In this document: positions 26,883 through 36,692 of the stretch, piece after piece | Layout of the letters: each line of letters begins with the position of its first letter | How positions within the stretch are numbered: position 1 is the stretch's first letter | Source: Lysobacter stagni | GTDB lineage: Bacteria > Pseudomonadota > Gammaproteobacteria > Xanthomonadales > Xanthomonadaceae | Reading direction: 5' to 3' | Length of the DNA: 64,000 bases | Assembly: GCF_030053425.1 (NCBI RefSeq) | Contig: NZ_JASGBI010000001.1 | Coordinates: forward strand, 2,860,001-2,924,000 | The notes under the pieces: generated by a model | The model's input: the letters and a program-made list of their open reading frames with translations, nothing else | The model's database searches: none | Told to the model about the DNA's origin: nothing | Translations under genes and position numbers: made by a program

Positions 26883-27243
26883 TTACGCCCTTCGTGCCAG
26901 CGACGTCCATGCTCAATGTCGCGCACCTGGGGTCCTTCTGAGCGGTCGTCGGAACGGCTTGCAGCGTATAGCCCTTATCCGTCGCGGCCGCCTGTAAACC
27001 GATCGTGTAGAACCTGCCCAGATCGGTGCGACACTGCATCACTGGCACCGCTGCTCCTACGTACGTCAGGTTTGTCGTATAGAAGCGTTCCATGTACTGC
27101 GCCACTTCCTGAAGGCACGCCTGGGCGGCCGCACGCCTGCTCTTGATGACGTGTTGTGAGTACGACGGGTAGGCGATTGCCGCTAGAACCCCGATGACCA
27201 GCACCACGATCATAAGCTCGATCAGAGTGAAGCCACGCCGCAT
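26851..27243 (-). CDS. pilE: Type IV pilin-like minor pilin PilE
   Basis: The 130-residue product starts MRRGFTLIELMIVVLVIGVL, the class III signal with the PilD cleavage site after Gly and Glu5 of the mature protein. A basic, alanine-rich segment follows (SRRAAAQACLQEVAQYMERF), and two cysteines close the C-terminal loop (QCRTDLGRFY and the terminal QCW). An ATG at 27267 is possible but would place eight residues before the leader. It is the last gene of the minor-pilin cluster, 26 bases after pilY1. PilE of this cluster helps prime and incorporate the pilus fibre. Confidence 0.88.
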   Translation of the reverse strand: MRRGFTLIELMIVVLVIGVLAAIAYPSYSQHVIKSRRAAAQACLQEVAQYMERFYTTNLTYVGAAVPVMQCRTDLGRFYTIGLQAAATDKGYTLQAVPTTAQKDPRCATLSMDVAGTKGVSGTDDATQCW

Positions 27244-27269
27244 CTGAACCGTCTGACAGTCGCGCATCC

Positions 27270-30200
27270 TCAGTCCCTCACGATCTCTCGCCAGGATATG
27301 CGCCCCTGCAAGTCGGCCAGGTTCACCTTCTCCCTCTCCAGCCCGCCGACTGCGGTGCCCGCGGTCAGGAGTCCAACACTGCCGTCCGAGATAAGGTTGC
27401 CCTGGGTGATCATGCTGTTGCTCCTCTGGCTGCCCAGCGTTCCCTTTACTTGCGTACCGTCCGACAGGACATAGATGACGTAATCGAGCGCGTTGAACAC
27501 GCCGTCTCCATTGGCGTCGAAGTACGGATTACCCGTTGCTGCGCCGGTATAGGCATCGAGAGCATTCATGTATCCCGTGCCCTCAGTTGCGCAGGGATCT
27601 GCCGATGGCACGATACTGTTGACATTGAGCACCGCTCCCACCAGGTACGAGTCGGACACCACACGCTCCCCAAGCTTGTTGGCGGTGGCGTACGGCGGAT
27701 TCACCATATCGATGTACCACCCCTTCATATTGTTCATGTCGTTGACCCTGGCCTGCTCGAACACGCGATCACCCGAGGTAGCCACCACATGCGCGACCTT
27801 GCGCTGCTTGAGGGTCGTGCGCCCGTCGTCAATGGACGAACCGCTATCGATCAGGCCATACCAGGTCTGCACGTCCTTGCTGCCAGGGTCGCCGGCGGTG
27901 ATGTAACGGCCTGTTCCGAAGAAGATCCAGCGCTTGTAGGTGGCGGGATCGATCCCGATGGCGATACCGCCAGTAATGGGCTGCGCCTTGTGGGACGAAT
28001 CCTTGGCCACGAACATCGGCTTCGCCACGCCGCCAGTCTTGAAGTACGAACCCCAGTTGCCCGTGTTCGTACTGCTGAGGTCGAACTTCCAGACGTTGCC
28101 GAGCAGGTCGCCTGCATAGACGTATTCGATATCACCCTGCGGATCACGATCGAGATTCCAGCCTTTCGGGGCGGCCAGGCCGTTGTCCTCGGTGGCCGAA
28201 CCCTTGGCGGTATCGAGCTTGGCGATCAGCTCGCCCGTTTCCAGATTGATCACGAACAGGAACGCACGGTGATTGGCACTGTTCAGACCGTTGCCCACGA
28301 CGACCACGGGAAGCAGGCCGTCCTGCGTGGTCACCTTGGTGATCACGGGACGAGTCAGCACGTTGCCAAGGTCGGCATCCGCGAACTCCCACATCACTTT
28401 GTTGGCGGTGAAGTTGCCTGGATCTGTCACGTCTAGCGCGTACAGGCCCTTGCCGCCGCGCCCCAGCGCGCCGACCAGAATGCTCTGGTTCGGTGTCTGC
28501 TCGCGTGTGGACACTGCGATCTCGCCGTCCACGAAGTACTGGTGCGTGTAGTCGTTGTGGCTCAGACTCTGCAAACCGGTCCAGCTCACGTTTCCGGGCA
28601 CGTACGCGAACTTCTCGGCACCATCCAGAGCCGAGAACGCATGCAGCATCCCGTCGTTGGAGCCCACATACACTGTCTGTGTCGCATCCACGTAGGCGGG
28701 CGACGAGTTGACGATATCGCCCAGCACCTGGGTGCGGTTGCGGAGCGTGCCGCCATTCTGCCGCTCACCCGTACGCACTCCGCGCAGGTAATTCAGCACC
28801 GTCTCGCCGCCTAGCGCGGTCTTCTGGGCGCTGCTCAGGCTGTTCCAGGCGAACGGCACGCCCGCTGAACCGTTCCAGGTGAAGATCTTGCGATCTCCCG
28901 CATTGGCCGGAATGCCCGTCGAAGCCGTCCATAAGGTCCGGGTCGCATCGACGCCGCCCTGGTTTCTGACGACCGGAAAGGCCTTCACCTCGCCCGTCCA
29001 GCTGCCGGAGACATAGCTGGCCTGAAACAGACGCGTATCGGTTCCGACCGACGAGCTGTTGGCCGCGACGCTCGATGCCGACGCCTCACGTTCATTGATG
29101 CGTGTCAGCACATTCTGCATGCCGGAAGCGAACGCCACCGGCTCCTTCGCGCTGAAGAAGCCGCCGCGCGAGTTGACCGCCGCATGCAGAAGGTCGTCCA
29201 CGTTGTAGACCGAATCGCCGCCGTTCGGGGCGAGGCCGGGCTCCGGCCAGCCCGTGCGCGCGCCCTCGCCGTAGACACCTTGGTAAGTGACGTTGGCACC
29301 GCTTTCGATGGCGGCGAAGGCGCGCTCCGGATTCACGCTCGTCGTCAGGCCCAGACCCACGCCGAAGGTGATGACGTGCTGCCAGAAGGCCGGATTCTGG
29401 CTGCTCGATCGGACGTTGTTGGTCAGATCCGTTCGCAGATCATTTGCCCAGTAGTACATGGCGGTGTCGGCGAGCGTGCCGGAGTATGCGTCGATGAACG
29501 GCACCCTCGGCGCGTAGCGGCGCTGCTCGCCCGTCGTTGGATGCGTGTACGTCGGGCCGATCGTGTTGTCGACGTTGCCGCTACGCCCGGCGTTTCCATT
29601 CCAGTAGCCGTCGGTCATCAGGATGTGGTAGTTCGCGCGGCACGAGACCTGCGGCGATGTCGAAGTGGTGCCCGGAGTGTCGGACCACGGCCCCCTGCTG
29701 TCGCTACGCGCGAAGTACTTTCCGATGACGTCGGCCGTCTCGCGCAGTGGTGTACCTCCAGCCATGCCCGTTGTGTAGAGCAGCGTATAGAAGTTCACCT
29801 TCTGCGTCGCATTGAACGCGCGCACCCCGCTTCGGATCTTCGGCGTGCTTACACCGTCGATGTCCCGTGCAGTCGAGTTGATGGTCGCAAAACCAATGCG
29901 AACGCGCTCCGTCTGCTCGACGAAAGCACGGCCCACGCCCGCGCGTGCAGTTAGCACACGCGACCGGTAGTACGTATACCAGTTTGCGAAGTTCTGAACT
30001 TCCTCCGCGTACGTACACGTCGCACCCATGCAGTCGGTACGGGCGGCCGACTTCGCGTAGGACGTTGTGGTGGATTTGATCTCCACCTTCGTGTAGCAGG
30101 TCGAGCTCTCATGGTTCGTGCACCGATCCATGAGGTAGTAGCGCGCAGGGTAGTAGGTTCGGTAGCTGGGGCTGTCGTTGCGACCGTCGGTGCCAGGCGC

Positions 30201-30761
30201 CCGACCGTTGCCGCTGGTGTAGCTGTACCAGACGGCTGCCTCGGTCAGGTTCACGGTCAGGTTACGGCAGCCCCGAGTGGCGTCCGCCGGATTGTTCAGC
30301 GCGCACGTAGCGCTGGCGTTCGGGAACAGGGTTCCGTCCGATGCCACCCACGGCAGGTATCGCACCGTTGGATCGTAGTACGACGCGTTGTGGCTCGGCG
30401 AGCGCGAGAAGCGGTTGAACCAGTCGTCTTCAACCGTCGTCACCACGAAGTTCTCGAGGTTGGCGTCAACGTAGATGTTGGAGGTGAGCGCCGGAAATCC
30501 GTAGTTGGGACTGAAAGCGGAGTTGGTGGTCCCGCCGCGTGGCGATTTGTTCTGTTCCGGCGTGATCTCGAACTGCATCGAACCCGAGTCGTCGAGCGTG
30601 AACATGATGTTCGGAGGCACGTTCACACCGGACTGCAGCGGCAGCTCCGGGAATTCGATCGTGGCACTCACCGGCAGCGCAATCAGCGTGGCCGAGAACG
30701 TCAGTCCAAGCGCTAATAGACGGTCACGGTAGGCCCTTCGGCGGCTAGGAGAACGCGACAT
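27270..30761 (-). CDS. pilY1: Type IV pilus tip protein PilY1
   Basis: The 1163-residue protein has a signal peptide (RLLALGLTFSATLIALPVSA). An N-terminal von Willebrand A-like domain has the MIDAS start DDSGSM in NIMFTLDDSGSM. The C-terminal half is the Neisseria PilC-type beta-propeller, with repeated strands such as YVGSNDGMLHAFSALDG and ILVGALGRGGKGLYALDV. A calcium-binding loop, FDANGDGVFNALDYV, is at about residue 1080. The start MSRSPSRRRAYRD at 30761 lies 14 bases after pilX; the frame continues 94 codons upstream but that part overlaps pilX. PilY1 sits at the pilus tip and contributes to adhesion, surface sensing and control of retraction. Confidence 0.93.
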   Translation of the reverse strand: MSRSPSRRRAYRDRLLALGLTFSATLIALPVSATIEFPELPLQSGVNVPPNIMFTLDDSGSMQFEITPEQNKSPRGGTTNSAFSPNYGFPALTSNIYVDANLENFVVTTVEDDWFNRFSRSPSHNASYYDPTVRYLPWVASDGTLFPNASATCALNNPADATRGCRNLTVNLTEAAVWYSYTSGNGRAPGTDGRNDSPSYRTYYPARYYLMDRCTNHESSTCYTKVEIKSTTTSYAKSAARTDCMGATCTYAEEVQNFANWYTYYRSRVLTARAGVGRAFVEQTERVRIGFATINSTARDIDGVSTPKIRSGVRAFNATQKVNFYTLLYTTGMAGGTPLRETADVIGKYFARSDSRGPWSDTPGTTSTSPQVSCRANYHILMTDGYWNGNAGRSGNVDNTIGPTYTHPTTGEQRRYAPRVPFIDAYSGTLADTAMYYWANDLRTDLTNNVRSSSQNPAFWQHVITFGVGLGLTTSVNPERAFAAIESGANVTYQGVYGEGARTGWPEPGLAPNGGDSVYNVDDLLHAAVNSRGGFFSAKEPVAFASGMQNVLTRINEREASASSVAANSSSVGTDTRLFQASYVSGSWTGEVKAFPVVRNQGGVDATRTLWTASTGIPANAGDRKIFTWNGSAGVPFAWNSLSSAQKTALGGETVLNYLRGVRTGERQNGGTLRNRTQVLGDIVNSSPAYVDATQTVYVGSNDGMLHAFSALDGAEKFAYVPGNVSWTGLQSLSHNDYTHQYFVDGEIAVSTREQTPNQSILVGALGRGGKGLYALDVTDPGNFTANKVMWEFADADLGNVLTRPVITKVTTQDGLLPVVVVGNGLNSANHRAFLFVINLETGELIAKLDTAKGSATEDNGLAAPKGWNLDRDPQGDIEYVYAGDLLGNVWKFDLSSTNTGNWGSYFKTGGVAKPMFVAKDSSHKAQPITGGIAIGIDPATYKRWIFFGTGRYITAGDPGSKDVQTWYGLIDSGSSIDDGRTTLKQRKVAHVVATSGDRVFEQARVNDMNNMKGWYIDMVNPPYATANKLGERVVSDSYLVGAVLNVNSIVPSADPCATEGTGYMNALDAYTGAATGNPYFDANGDGVFNALDYVIYVLSDGTQVKGTLGSQRSNSMITQGNLISDGSVGLLTAGTAVGGLEREKVNLADLQGRISWREIVRD

Positions 30762-30775
30762 TGGGGGCTTCTCGG

Positions 30776-31294
30776 TCAAGGCGTCATGTAGTTGGACTGC
30801 AGCAGGACATCGGCAGGGCCGCTGCCGCTGCGGGCGGTGATGCGATAGCGCGGTCGGAGGCACGTGGACTGGATCGGTACTTCCTGGTCGCAACCGGGCC
30901 ATGCCGGATGCTTGCCCATGTCCTCGATAAAGAACTCTGGCGTGCCCTGTAGAGTCTTCAGTCCCGCTGTCGCCGGCCGCCAACTGGTGAAGTTGGTGTT
31001 GTTGTCCCAGCGGTCGACCTCCGTGGCGACTGGCATGGTGCACAGTCCATTGGCGCAGCCGGAGGTGAAGATCGGTGGAGGCGACACAATCAACAGGCTT
31101 TCGGCTTCGCGAAGGGCCGCCTCCGTCGCCTGGAAGCTGAGGCTGCGCGCGTACAAGTTCGCACTCATACGCTCTTCCAGCAGAGTGACGCGCAGCATGA
31201 CCAGGCCGAGCACGGTCATGATGAGCAGCAGAATCAACGCCGTCACGAGCGCGACGCCGCCCTGATTCACAGGGGCATAAGGACCATGCTTCAT
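30776..31294 (-). CDS. pilX: Type IV pilus minor pilin assembly protein PilX
   Basis: The 172-residue product begins MKHGPYAPVNQGGVALVTAL, then LILLLIMTVLGLVMLR. The PilX/PilW family leader has GG at the cleavage site and a hydrophobic helix, followed by the conserved LEERMSANLYARSLSFQATE block with its AALREAE helix. Its start overlaps the pilW stop by four bases (ATGA), so the two are translationally coupled. PilX is part of the priming complex with PilV, PilW, FimT and PilY1. Confidence 0.88.
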   Translation of the reverse strand: MKHGPYAPVNQGGVALVTALILLLIMTVLGLVMLRVTLLEERMSANLYARSLSFQATEAALREAESLLIVSPPPIFTSGCANGLCTMPVATEVDRWDNNTNFTSWRPATAGLKTLQGTPEFFIEDMGKHPAWPGCDQEVPIQSTCLRPRYRITARSGSGPADVLLQSNYMTP

Positions 31295-32265
31295 GGCGTG
31301 CGGTTCCTGATGGCCACGATGTGCGTCAGCGTTCGGTTCAACGTCTGGTTTCCAACCGCGACCCGATCGCTGCTCACCACTGTCACCGCGACTTCCACCG
31401 CCGCGACATCTGCCCAGCTCGTAACGGCCGTGGAAGCGACGTGGTTGTCGCCGACCAGATAGGTCAGCTGAAGGTCGCTGACGTTCTCGGCAATTTCCTC
31501 GTTCGCGGATCGTGTTCCGCGGTACAGCGAGCGACCGCCTCGCCCGTTATTCCCGATGTACCAGCGTACCGAGCTCAGCTTTGTCAGCACCGAGTTCGGT
31601 CGGTACTGATAGGCGTTGCCGATGGCATCTCCGCAATCCGTCGGGAATCCGAGTCCCATGCTGCAATTGCCGGGTTCGCCACCGCCATGGGTCAGGATGA
31701 CGGTATCGCTTGCGCTGTCGGCATCGTTGATCTGACCGATTGCGACCTGCGCGTAGTCGCAGATCATCACCGCGTCGCCAGGCACCAACCCGTGGGTCGC
31801 AGTGTTGAGCTGGATGGAGGCGGTGCCGGTGGTGTGCGCGACCACCGTGAAGCCTGGCGAGGCCGCCCCTGACTTCACCTCGATCGCGTCCGTTCCGCTC
31901 ACGCGCGCCGTGACAGCGCTGCCGAATGCGGCGCCTGGAAATGGGACGGCATTGTCATACCCAAGAATGCCGGCGCCCCAGTTGGCCCACCAGTTTGCCG
32001 CCTGCGTGCTGTTGTTGATCACATTGGCGACAGGAGCCATCTTCGCGCACGGATTACCCGCGGCCTCGCGGATGTCGCGCGACATCATTTCGAACGCAAT
32101 GCGCGCGGTCTCCTGCATTCGGCTCAGGCTCTCGGCCGTTCGCGAGGTCTGACGATTGCTGATGAACAGGCTGGCGGCGCCGCCGATGACGATGAGGCCG
32201 ATCAAGAGGGAAACCATCAGCTCGATCAGGCTGAATCCCCGTTGACGGCGTTCAGGGGCCCTCAT
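31291..32265 (-). CDS. pilW: Type IV pilus minor pilin PilW
   Basis: The 324-residue product has the leader RRQRGFSLIELMVSLLIGLI with Glu5, then NRQTSRTAESLSRMQETARIAFEMMSRDI, cut here to its central RMQETARIAFEM. This is the hallmark of PilW. The long beta-rich C-terminal part and the ILTHGGGEPG and NRTLTHIVAIRNRTP strands match the family. It overlaps both pilX (31291-31294) and pilV (32262-32265) by four bases. It belongs to the minor-pilin priming complex. Confidence 0.9.
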   Translation of the reverse strand: MRAPERRQRGFSLIELMVSLLIGLIVIGGAASLFISNRQTSRTAESLSRMQETARIAFEMMSRDIREAAGNPCAKMAPVANVINNSTQAANWWANWGAGILGYDNAVPFPGAAFGSAVTARVSGTDAIEVKSGAASPGFTVVAHTTGTASIQLNTATHGLVPGDAVMICDYAQVAIGQINDADSASDTVILTHGGGEPGNCSMGLGFPTDCGDAIGNAYQYRPNSVLTKLSSVRWYIGNNGRGGRSLYRGTRSANEEIAENVSDLQLTYLVGDNHVASTAVTSWADVAAVEVAVTVVSSDRVAVGNQTLNRTLTHIVAIRNRTP

Positions 32266-32723
32266 AGCCGTGTCCTGGTCTCGATGGAATACGTCCGCGC
32301 GGCCGTACGATCGCCAGTGCCACGCGCGTCGTCCCAGCGCAGGCCAACGATGCAGAGTTCCTCATTCATGCAAGCGACGCTGCCGCAGGCCGTGCTGCCC
32401 AGGCTCCTTTGCATCGCCTGCATCCAGCGACGACGCTCGTTATCGGCGCGAGTACCGGCGGTTGGCACCGCGCAGGTCCATTCGGCCAGGTTGTAATCGC
32501 CCGCGATCGCGGCGGCCCGGTTGGCGCGCAGAACGTCGAACATCGCGTAGCTCAGGATCACCGCTTCGCTGCGCTCGTAGGAGCTCTGGTTGTTGCGTAA
32601 CGCAGTCGCCTGCAGTGCGGCCACGCCCAGCAGGCCAACGGCGAGCACCAATACAGCGACAAGAACCTCGAGCAGGCTTGCGCCCTTGGCCAGTCGGGCC
32701 GGATAGCACTGAATCTTCGACAT
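32262..32723 (-). CDS. pilV: Type IV pilus minor pilin PilV
   Basis: The 153-residue product starts MSKIQCYPARLAKGASLLEV; a start four codons upstream at 32735 is also open. The leader GASLLEVLVAVLVLAVGLLG carries Glu5. It is followed by ALRNNQSSYERSEAVILSYA and a D.LRANR.A segment typical of PilV. The C-terminal part has a cysteine pair around STACGSVACMNEEL. It follows fimT by 16 bases and overlaps pilW by four. Confidence 0.88.
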   Translation of the reverse strand: MSKIQCYPARLAKGASLLEVLVAVLVLAVGLLGVAALQATALRNNQSSYERSEAVILSYAMFDVLRANRAAAIAGDYNLAEWTCAVPTAGTRADNERRRWMQAMQRSLGSTACGSVACMNEELCIVGLRWDDARGTGDRTAARTYSIETRTRL

Positions 32724-32739
32724 CGCAGTCTCCATGCGA

Positions 32740-33333
32740 TCAAGGGGCCACGCAGGTACCGTTTCCGTTGGCTGCTTCGACTGCCACCCGGCTGCCCGAG
32801 GCGATTGTCAGAAGCCGGCGGTTATCGGATGGCTTCGTAGTGGGAATGCAGACGCTGATCGTCGCGTTGAGCAACGCACTCCCGTTTCGCGCGAAGCCGT
32901 CGGGCCGGAACGTGACCAGGTTGTTCATCAGCGAGTTGCTGGCCAGCACAGATACCGGTGCGCGCACTTCACCGACGCGCAAGCGATCCTCGGCGTTCTG
33001 ACGCGCACCGTCCCGGTTGGTGTCGACGAAGACCATCCACCCATCCCACGACGTGGCCGCGGCGGCGCAGGTCGTGCCGTCGTCACTGCGGCACACACTC
33101 ACCCACTGCCTACGAGTTACGGCTTCGCTGCGAGCGAGCTGGACGGCCGTCACCAGTTCATTGGTCTGGGCTGCTAGCCGACTCGAATTGCGCACGATCT
33201 CGAAGCTGGGCACAGCCATGCCCATCAGGATAGCCAACACCACCAGCACGACCATCAGCTCCACGAAGGTCACGCCGCGCGCCCGGCCGGACGCAAACGG
33301 ATCGGTCTTCCAGCGATACCGGTCTCCAATCAT
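32740..33333 (-). CDS. fimT: Type IV pilus minor pilin FimT (GspH family)
   Basis: The 197-residue product is the first gene of the cluster. The leader ARGVTFVELMVVLVVLAILMG has Glu5. The helix continues with SSRLAAQTNELVTAVQLARS and EAVTRRQWVSVCRSDDG. The GspH/FimT C-terminal domain contains WDGWMVFVDTNRDG and FRPDGFAR. The start chosen, ATG 33333, gives a short basic N-terminus before the leader. Open frame extends a further 115 codons upstream without pilin character. FimT of related bacteria is a DNA-binding minor pilin that helps natural transformation. Confidence 0.88.
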   Translation of the reverse strand: MIGDRYRWKTDPFASGRARGVTFVELMVVLVVLAILMGMAVPSFEIVRNSSRLAAQTNELVTAVQLARSEAVTRRQWVSVCRSDDGTTCAAAATSWDGWMVFVDTNRDGARQNAEDRLRVGEVRAPVSVLASNSLMNNLVTFRPDGFARNGSALLNATISVCIPTTKPSDNRRLLTIASGSRVAVEAANGNGTCVAP

Positions 33334-34116
33334 CGGCGTCTGGCTGCCGATCCGAGACTGCTGGACACGCGTTTCGTTTGGCATTCCCTCTGGAACGGTT
33401 CTTTCGAGCACGGTGTGATTGGTGGACTGGTAGGTCACGCCTACCCTTTTGCTTACAAGTTCTGCTGAGTCTTCTTCAGCACACGTCCCACCGCATGGGT
33501 CGCACCACGACTCTTGCTGGAAGGCGTCAGAAGGGTCGTACTCCATCGTGCGGGAGGAATATGCCGGCCGCTCACTCGTAACTAACTCGTTCCTCCGCAC
33601 GTAATGGATCCTCCCCGGATCTGCGCTGGTATACGGACCTGAACGCACGTGGCGCGTCCGCAGCCTGTCGACGTCCATCGACCGATCGGAACCGACAAAC
33701 GAGTTCGCTCATTCGTTCGTGCGGTTACATTTCGATGCGCAGATGATGGGCACTACCCGTTCCCGAGGAATTGACACCGCTCAACTTGAGCAGCCACAGG
33801 ACTCGCCTTCGTGCGGTGCGCGCCATACGACAGGAACCTGGCGAGATCTGAACATTGCGTCGCTGACAGCGATCCGATCCCCCTTTCGCCAGCGACCTGT
33901 GGCTGGTGCGTATGCACGGCGGTGCTGCCTCATCTGCGGAGTCGTTGCCGCCTCCGGTCGAGCAGCAAAGAGGTCACAGTCGATGAAGGCCTTGGTTCAG
34001 CCCAGCCATCCGCTGAATCAGCGATCACGAAGAGCCCGGTTTTACAAGATTCTTCAAAGACGTTTCGTGGCGGTCCGTGATCAACTTTCTAATCTGTCAG
34101 CTGCGCGCACCGCCCC
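33334..34116. other. Divergent intergenic region between fimT and the adhesin paralogue
   Basis: No supported gene in 783 bases, although the fimT frame stays open to 33678. It should hold the promoter of the minor-pilin operon (minus strand) and that of the adhesin paralogue (plus strand). I could not place either by eye. Confidence 0.45.
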
Positions 34117-35203
34117 ATGCCTTTCACTGCAACTCAACGCATCATCGTCCTCGCATGCCTCGCCTCCGGCCTTACCTTCGTGCGGCGGGCAGAAGCGGCG
34201 GTCTCATGCGTGACGGGACTTCCTACCGAGCGCATTGTTCAAGCATGGCGACAGACCGGTCTCAACTGGGATGTCGCCGTCAATCAGCCCGTTAACATCG
34301 CCATCGTGGAGTACACCTACAAGCTGACGAAGACGGGCAGCACGGCGGAGGACGTTGCATTCGAGACGCATTGGGGGGGCCAGCGCCAGCTGGCGACCCG
34401 ACGCGAACGCAATGGCGTTCTATAGCGGCGCCCAGGGCTACGGACTTTCCGTGATGTTGGCCAACGGAGAGTACGGCACACCGTCTACGCAGGCTCGCTC
34501 GGTGATGACCTTATCGAAGGCGGGCACCTACGATCTGAAGACCATCGTCTACTTCGAAATACGCAAGGTCGCATCAACCACGACGAGCGGCACATTCGGC
34601 ACCTTCGGTGGCTCGCTGCACCGGTCCGCGCAAGTCAAGTCGGGTGGGACGTGGTCGACAGCGACCAGTTGCACGGCTACCGGCGCAGTCATGGCATCGT
34701 CCCTCGCGTCGGGCGTTGGAACACCACCATCCGCCCAGGTGCCGGCGCTTGTGTGCACTCTCAACAAGGGACAAGCGATCAACATCACGCTGCCCGCCGT
34801 CGAGGCGCTCGCGATGACCCGCCTCGGCAGCCTGCCCAATGAATACCAGAAGCACGAGTACCCGCTGCATTACGTTTGCACCGGGACGGGCGGGGTCGCG
34901 AATCCAACCTACCGAATTGGCCTGGTCGGGACCAAGGCTGGCTCGACGAATGCACTTCAGAGCTCAAATCCGAATGTGGGGGTGATGGTCGAAGCTGTCG
35001 ATAGCCGTGGCAGCGCACCTCAGACGCTCGTGCCTGGCACCGCCACCAGCGCCTCGCAAGTTCGCCTGTACGACGCCGGTCAAAGTGGAGGCGCCACGAT
35101 GAAGTTGCTGAGCTATCCCGTGCGGAGCGGTGGAACGTCCGCGAGCGACGTGAAGCCCGGGAAATTCAGCGCCAGCGGAACGCTGCGGGTGTTCACCGAC
35201 TAG
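34117..35203 (+). pseudogene. Tip adhesin paralogue, frameshifted at a poly-G tract
   Basis: The 5' frame (34117-34425) encodes a signal peptide (VLACLASGLTFVRRAEA) and VEYTYKLTKTGSTAEDVAFE, then ETHW. At GGGGGGG (34373-34379) the frame is lost. The next frame carries GGASASWRPDANAMAFYSGA and runs to 35203, ending TLRVFTD like the intact copy at 18233. One extra G would restore a single protein of about 362 residues with the same layout as the intact adhesin. Silent differences between the two copies are numerous while the protein is well conserved, so both copies were long under selection. It could be phase-variable, freshly inactivated, or a sequencing artefact. No usher or chaperone adjoins it. 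Confidence 0.8.
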
Positions 35204-35419
35204 CCAGGGCAAGGCGTTCGGCCGGTTCTGCCAGCCAAGGTCGGGTGGCGACTATGCCTGTCGTCGAGGCTTGTCAGCAACCCGGTAAACGCATCTGCGA
35301 TGTTACGACGATGTCATTCCAAACTTGATTCGCATCAGAAGCGGGACCGACCGCTGCTCGCAGACTCCAAGGGTAGTCGCCATCGCGGGCACGCGCGCCA
35401 CGGCCAGGAGAATCAGTTC

Positions 35420-35959
35420 ATGCCTACGTTTGAAGAGGTACGAGAACAGCTCGCCGAGTTCCACACCTTCAACCACACTGGCTTCGGCAAGGAAGCCAGG
35501 TACCTGCCGCAGGTGCTTTCGCCCGATGAGAGGATCTACGCCTGCGCACGAGGCTTCGTCGACAACGCGACCTGGATGATCGTGTGCACTGGTACGCGCA
35601 TCATCTTGCTATACAAGGGCATCTTCGTCGGCCTCAAGGTCAAGGAGATTCCGCTGAATAGCATCAGCTCGGCGACCTATGCCATTGGTCGAGTGAGTGG
35701 GGCGGTCACTCTGGTGGTGAATGGAAGCGAGGTCATCATCACGCACGTCAACAAAGACGCCGCCAAGTGGTTGGTCGATGTTGTGCGCTGGGCCTACGAG
35801 CACCTGAGCAACCCGATTGCTCCTTTCGCGCAGCCCGATCCCGCCAACGACTTGATCAGCAAGCTAGAACGAATCGGACGGCTTCACAAAAGAGGCCTGA
35901 TTACGGATGCCCAGCTCGAAGAACAGCGAGAGCGCTTGCTCGCCAATCACCGGCACTGA
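35420..35959 (+). CDS. YokE-like PH domain protein with C-terminal SHOCT domain
   Basis: The 179-residue product begins MPTFEEVREQLAEFHTF and is preceded by AGGAG at a nine-base spacing, which decides the start over an in-frame ATG at 35300. The PH part contains LSPDERIYACARGFVDNATW, then IVCTGTRIILLYKGIFVG and IPLNSISSATYAIGRVSG. The SHOCT module is KLERIGRLHKRGLITDAQLE at about residues 147-175. It is the closest relative in the window of the 1252 product, at about the same length. Its role is unknown. Confidence 0.85.
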   Translation: MPTFEEVREQLAEFHTFNHTGFGKEARYLPQVLSPDERIYACARGFVDNATWMIVCTGTRIILLYKGIFVGLKVKEIPLNSISSATYAIGRVSGAVTLVVNGSEVIITHVNKDAAKWLVDVVRWAYEHLSNPIAPFAQPDPANDLISKLERIGRLHKRGLITDAQLEEQRERLLANHRH

Positions 35960-35965
35960 GGCGGC

Positions 35966-36018
35966 GGGCGGTGCGGTGTTGGGGAACCGGACTCTGGACC
36001 GGAGTCACCGCACCGCCC
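35966..36018. repeat. Long hyphenated inverted repeat
   Basis: GGGCGGTGCGGTG (35966-35978) and CACCGCACCGCCC (36006-36018) are perfect 13-bp arms around 27 bases. They lie seven bases after the stop of the PH/SHOCT gene. The structure may act as a terminator. A related GGCGGGCGGTGTG string recurs at about 36041. Confidence 0.6.
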
Positions 36019-36692
36019 ACCAAAGGGCAGCGCAAGAATCGGCGGGCGGTGTGTTCCTGGTCACTCGGAATCGGGTAACGAGCGCCAGCTGAAGCCTCCA
36101 TCCCGCCCGCCGAAAGGGTCCCACTCAATGCGTGGCGACGGCGGACGATGCTAGGCCCCCGTGCTCGGCTGAGGACGCCGAAAGCAGCATTCCTCGCATC
36201 GCCCGCCATCGGTGATCGGTGCGCACCTTGAGAATCATGGACAGGCGACGCGGTGTTATCACCACCTGGTCAAATCAGATCCCACCCACCGCAGCTTTGA
36301 CATACCCGAATTGCAGACCGCGCCGACCAGAAGAACTAGCGGGTTGATTCAAAGCGACGGGGACGTCGCGCCAACATTTGGCCACCACTGGAGTTTGTGG
36401 CTATGGTCCAACGAGTCGCGACGTCCACGTGCTCCCCTAATGGTTATCTTCGACACATGGAAGGGCGAACTTCTTGATTCGGCGCAATTTCGACCATTCT
36501 CAGCGCCTACAACTTTTCGGATTCTCGAGCCAGTCCCTTGCGGTCTACGATGCGGGGCCCAGGCACTCCGACTGACCGGACTTACCATGAGTGTTCAAAT
36601 GCTGATGGAGCCTTCTGCCTGTTATCAATCTTTGCAACGACGTGCAGGCGCTTTCACTCGCCGCCTCTCTCAGTGATTGCACTGGAACGGAG
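36019..36692. other. Long intergenic stretch
   Basis: No supported gene. A 154-codon plus-strand frame from 36212 has no motif and no ribosome binding site. Confidence 0.4.

Noticed and set aside
33334-33678. N-terminal extension of FimT to 312 residues
   Set aside because: Minor pilins have a short basic leader. The extension lacks pilin character.
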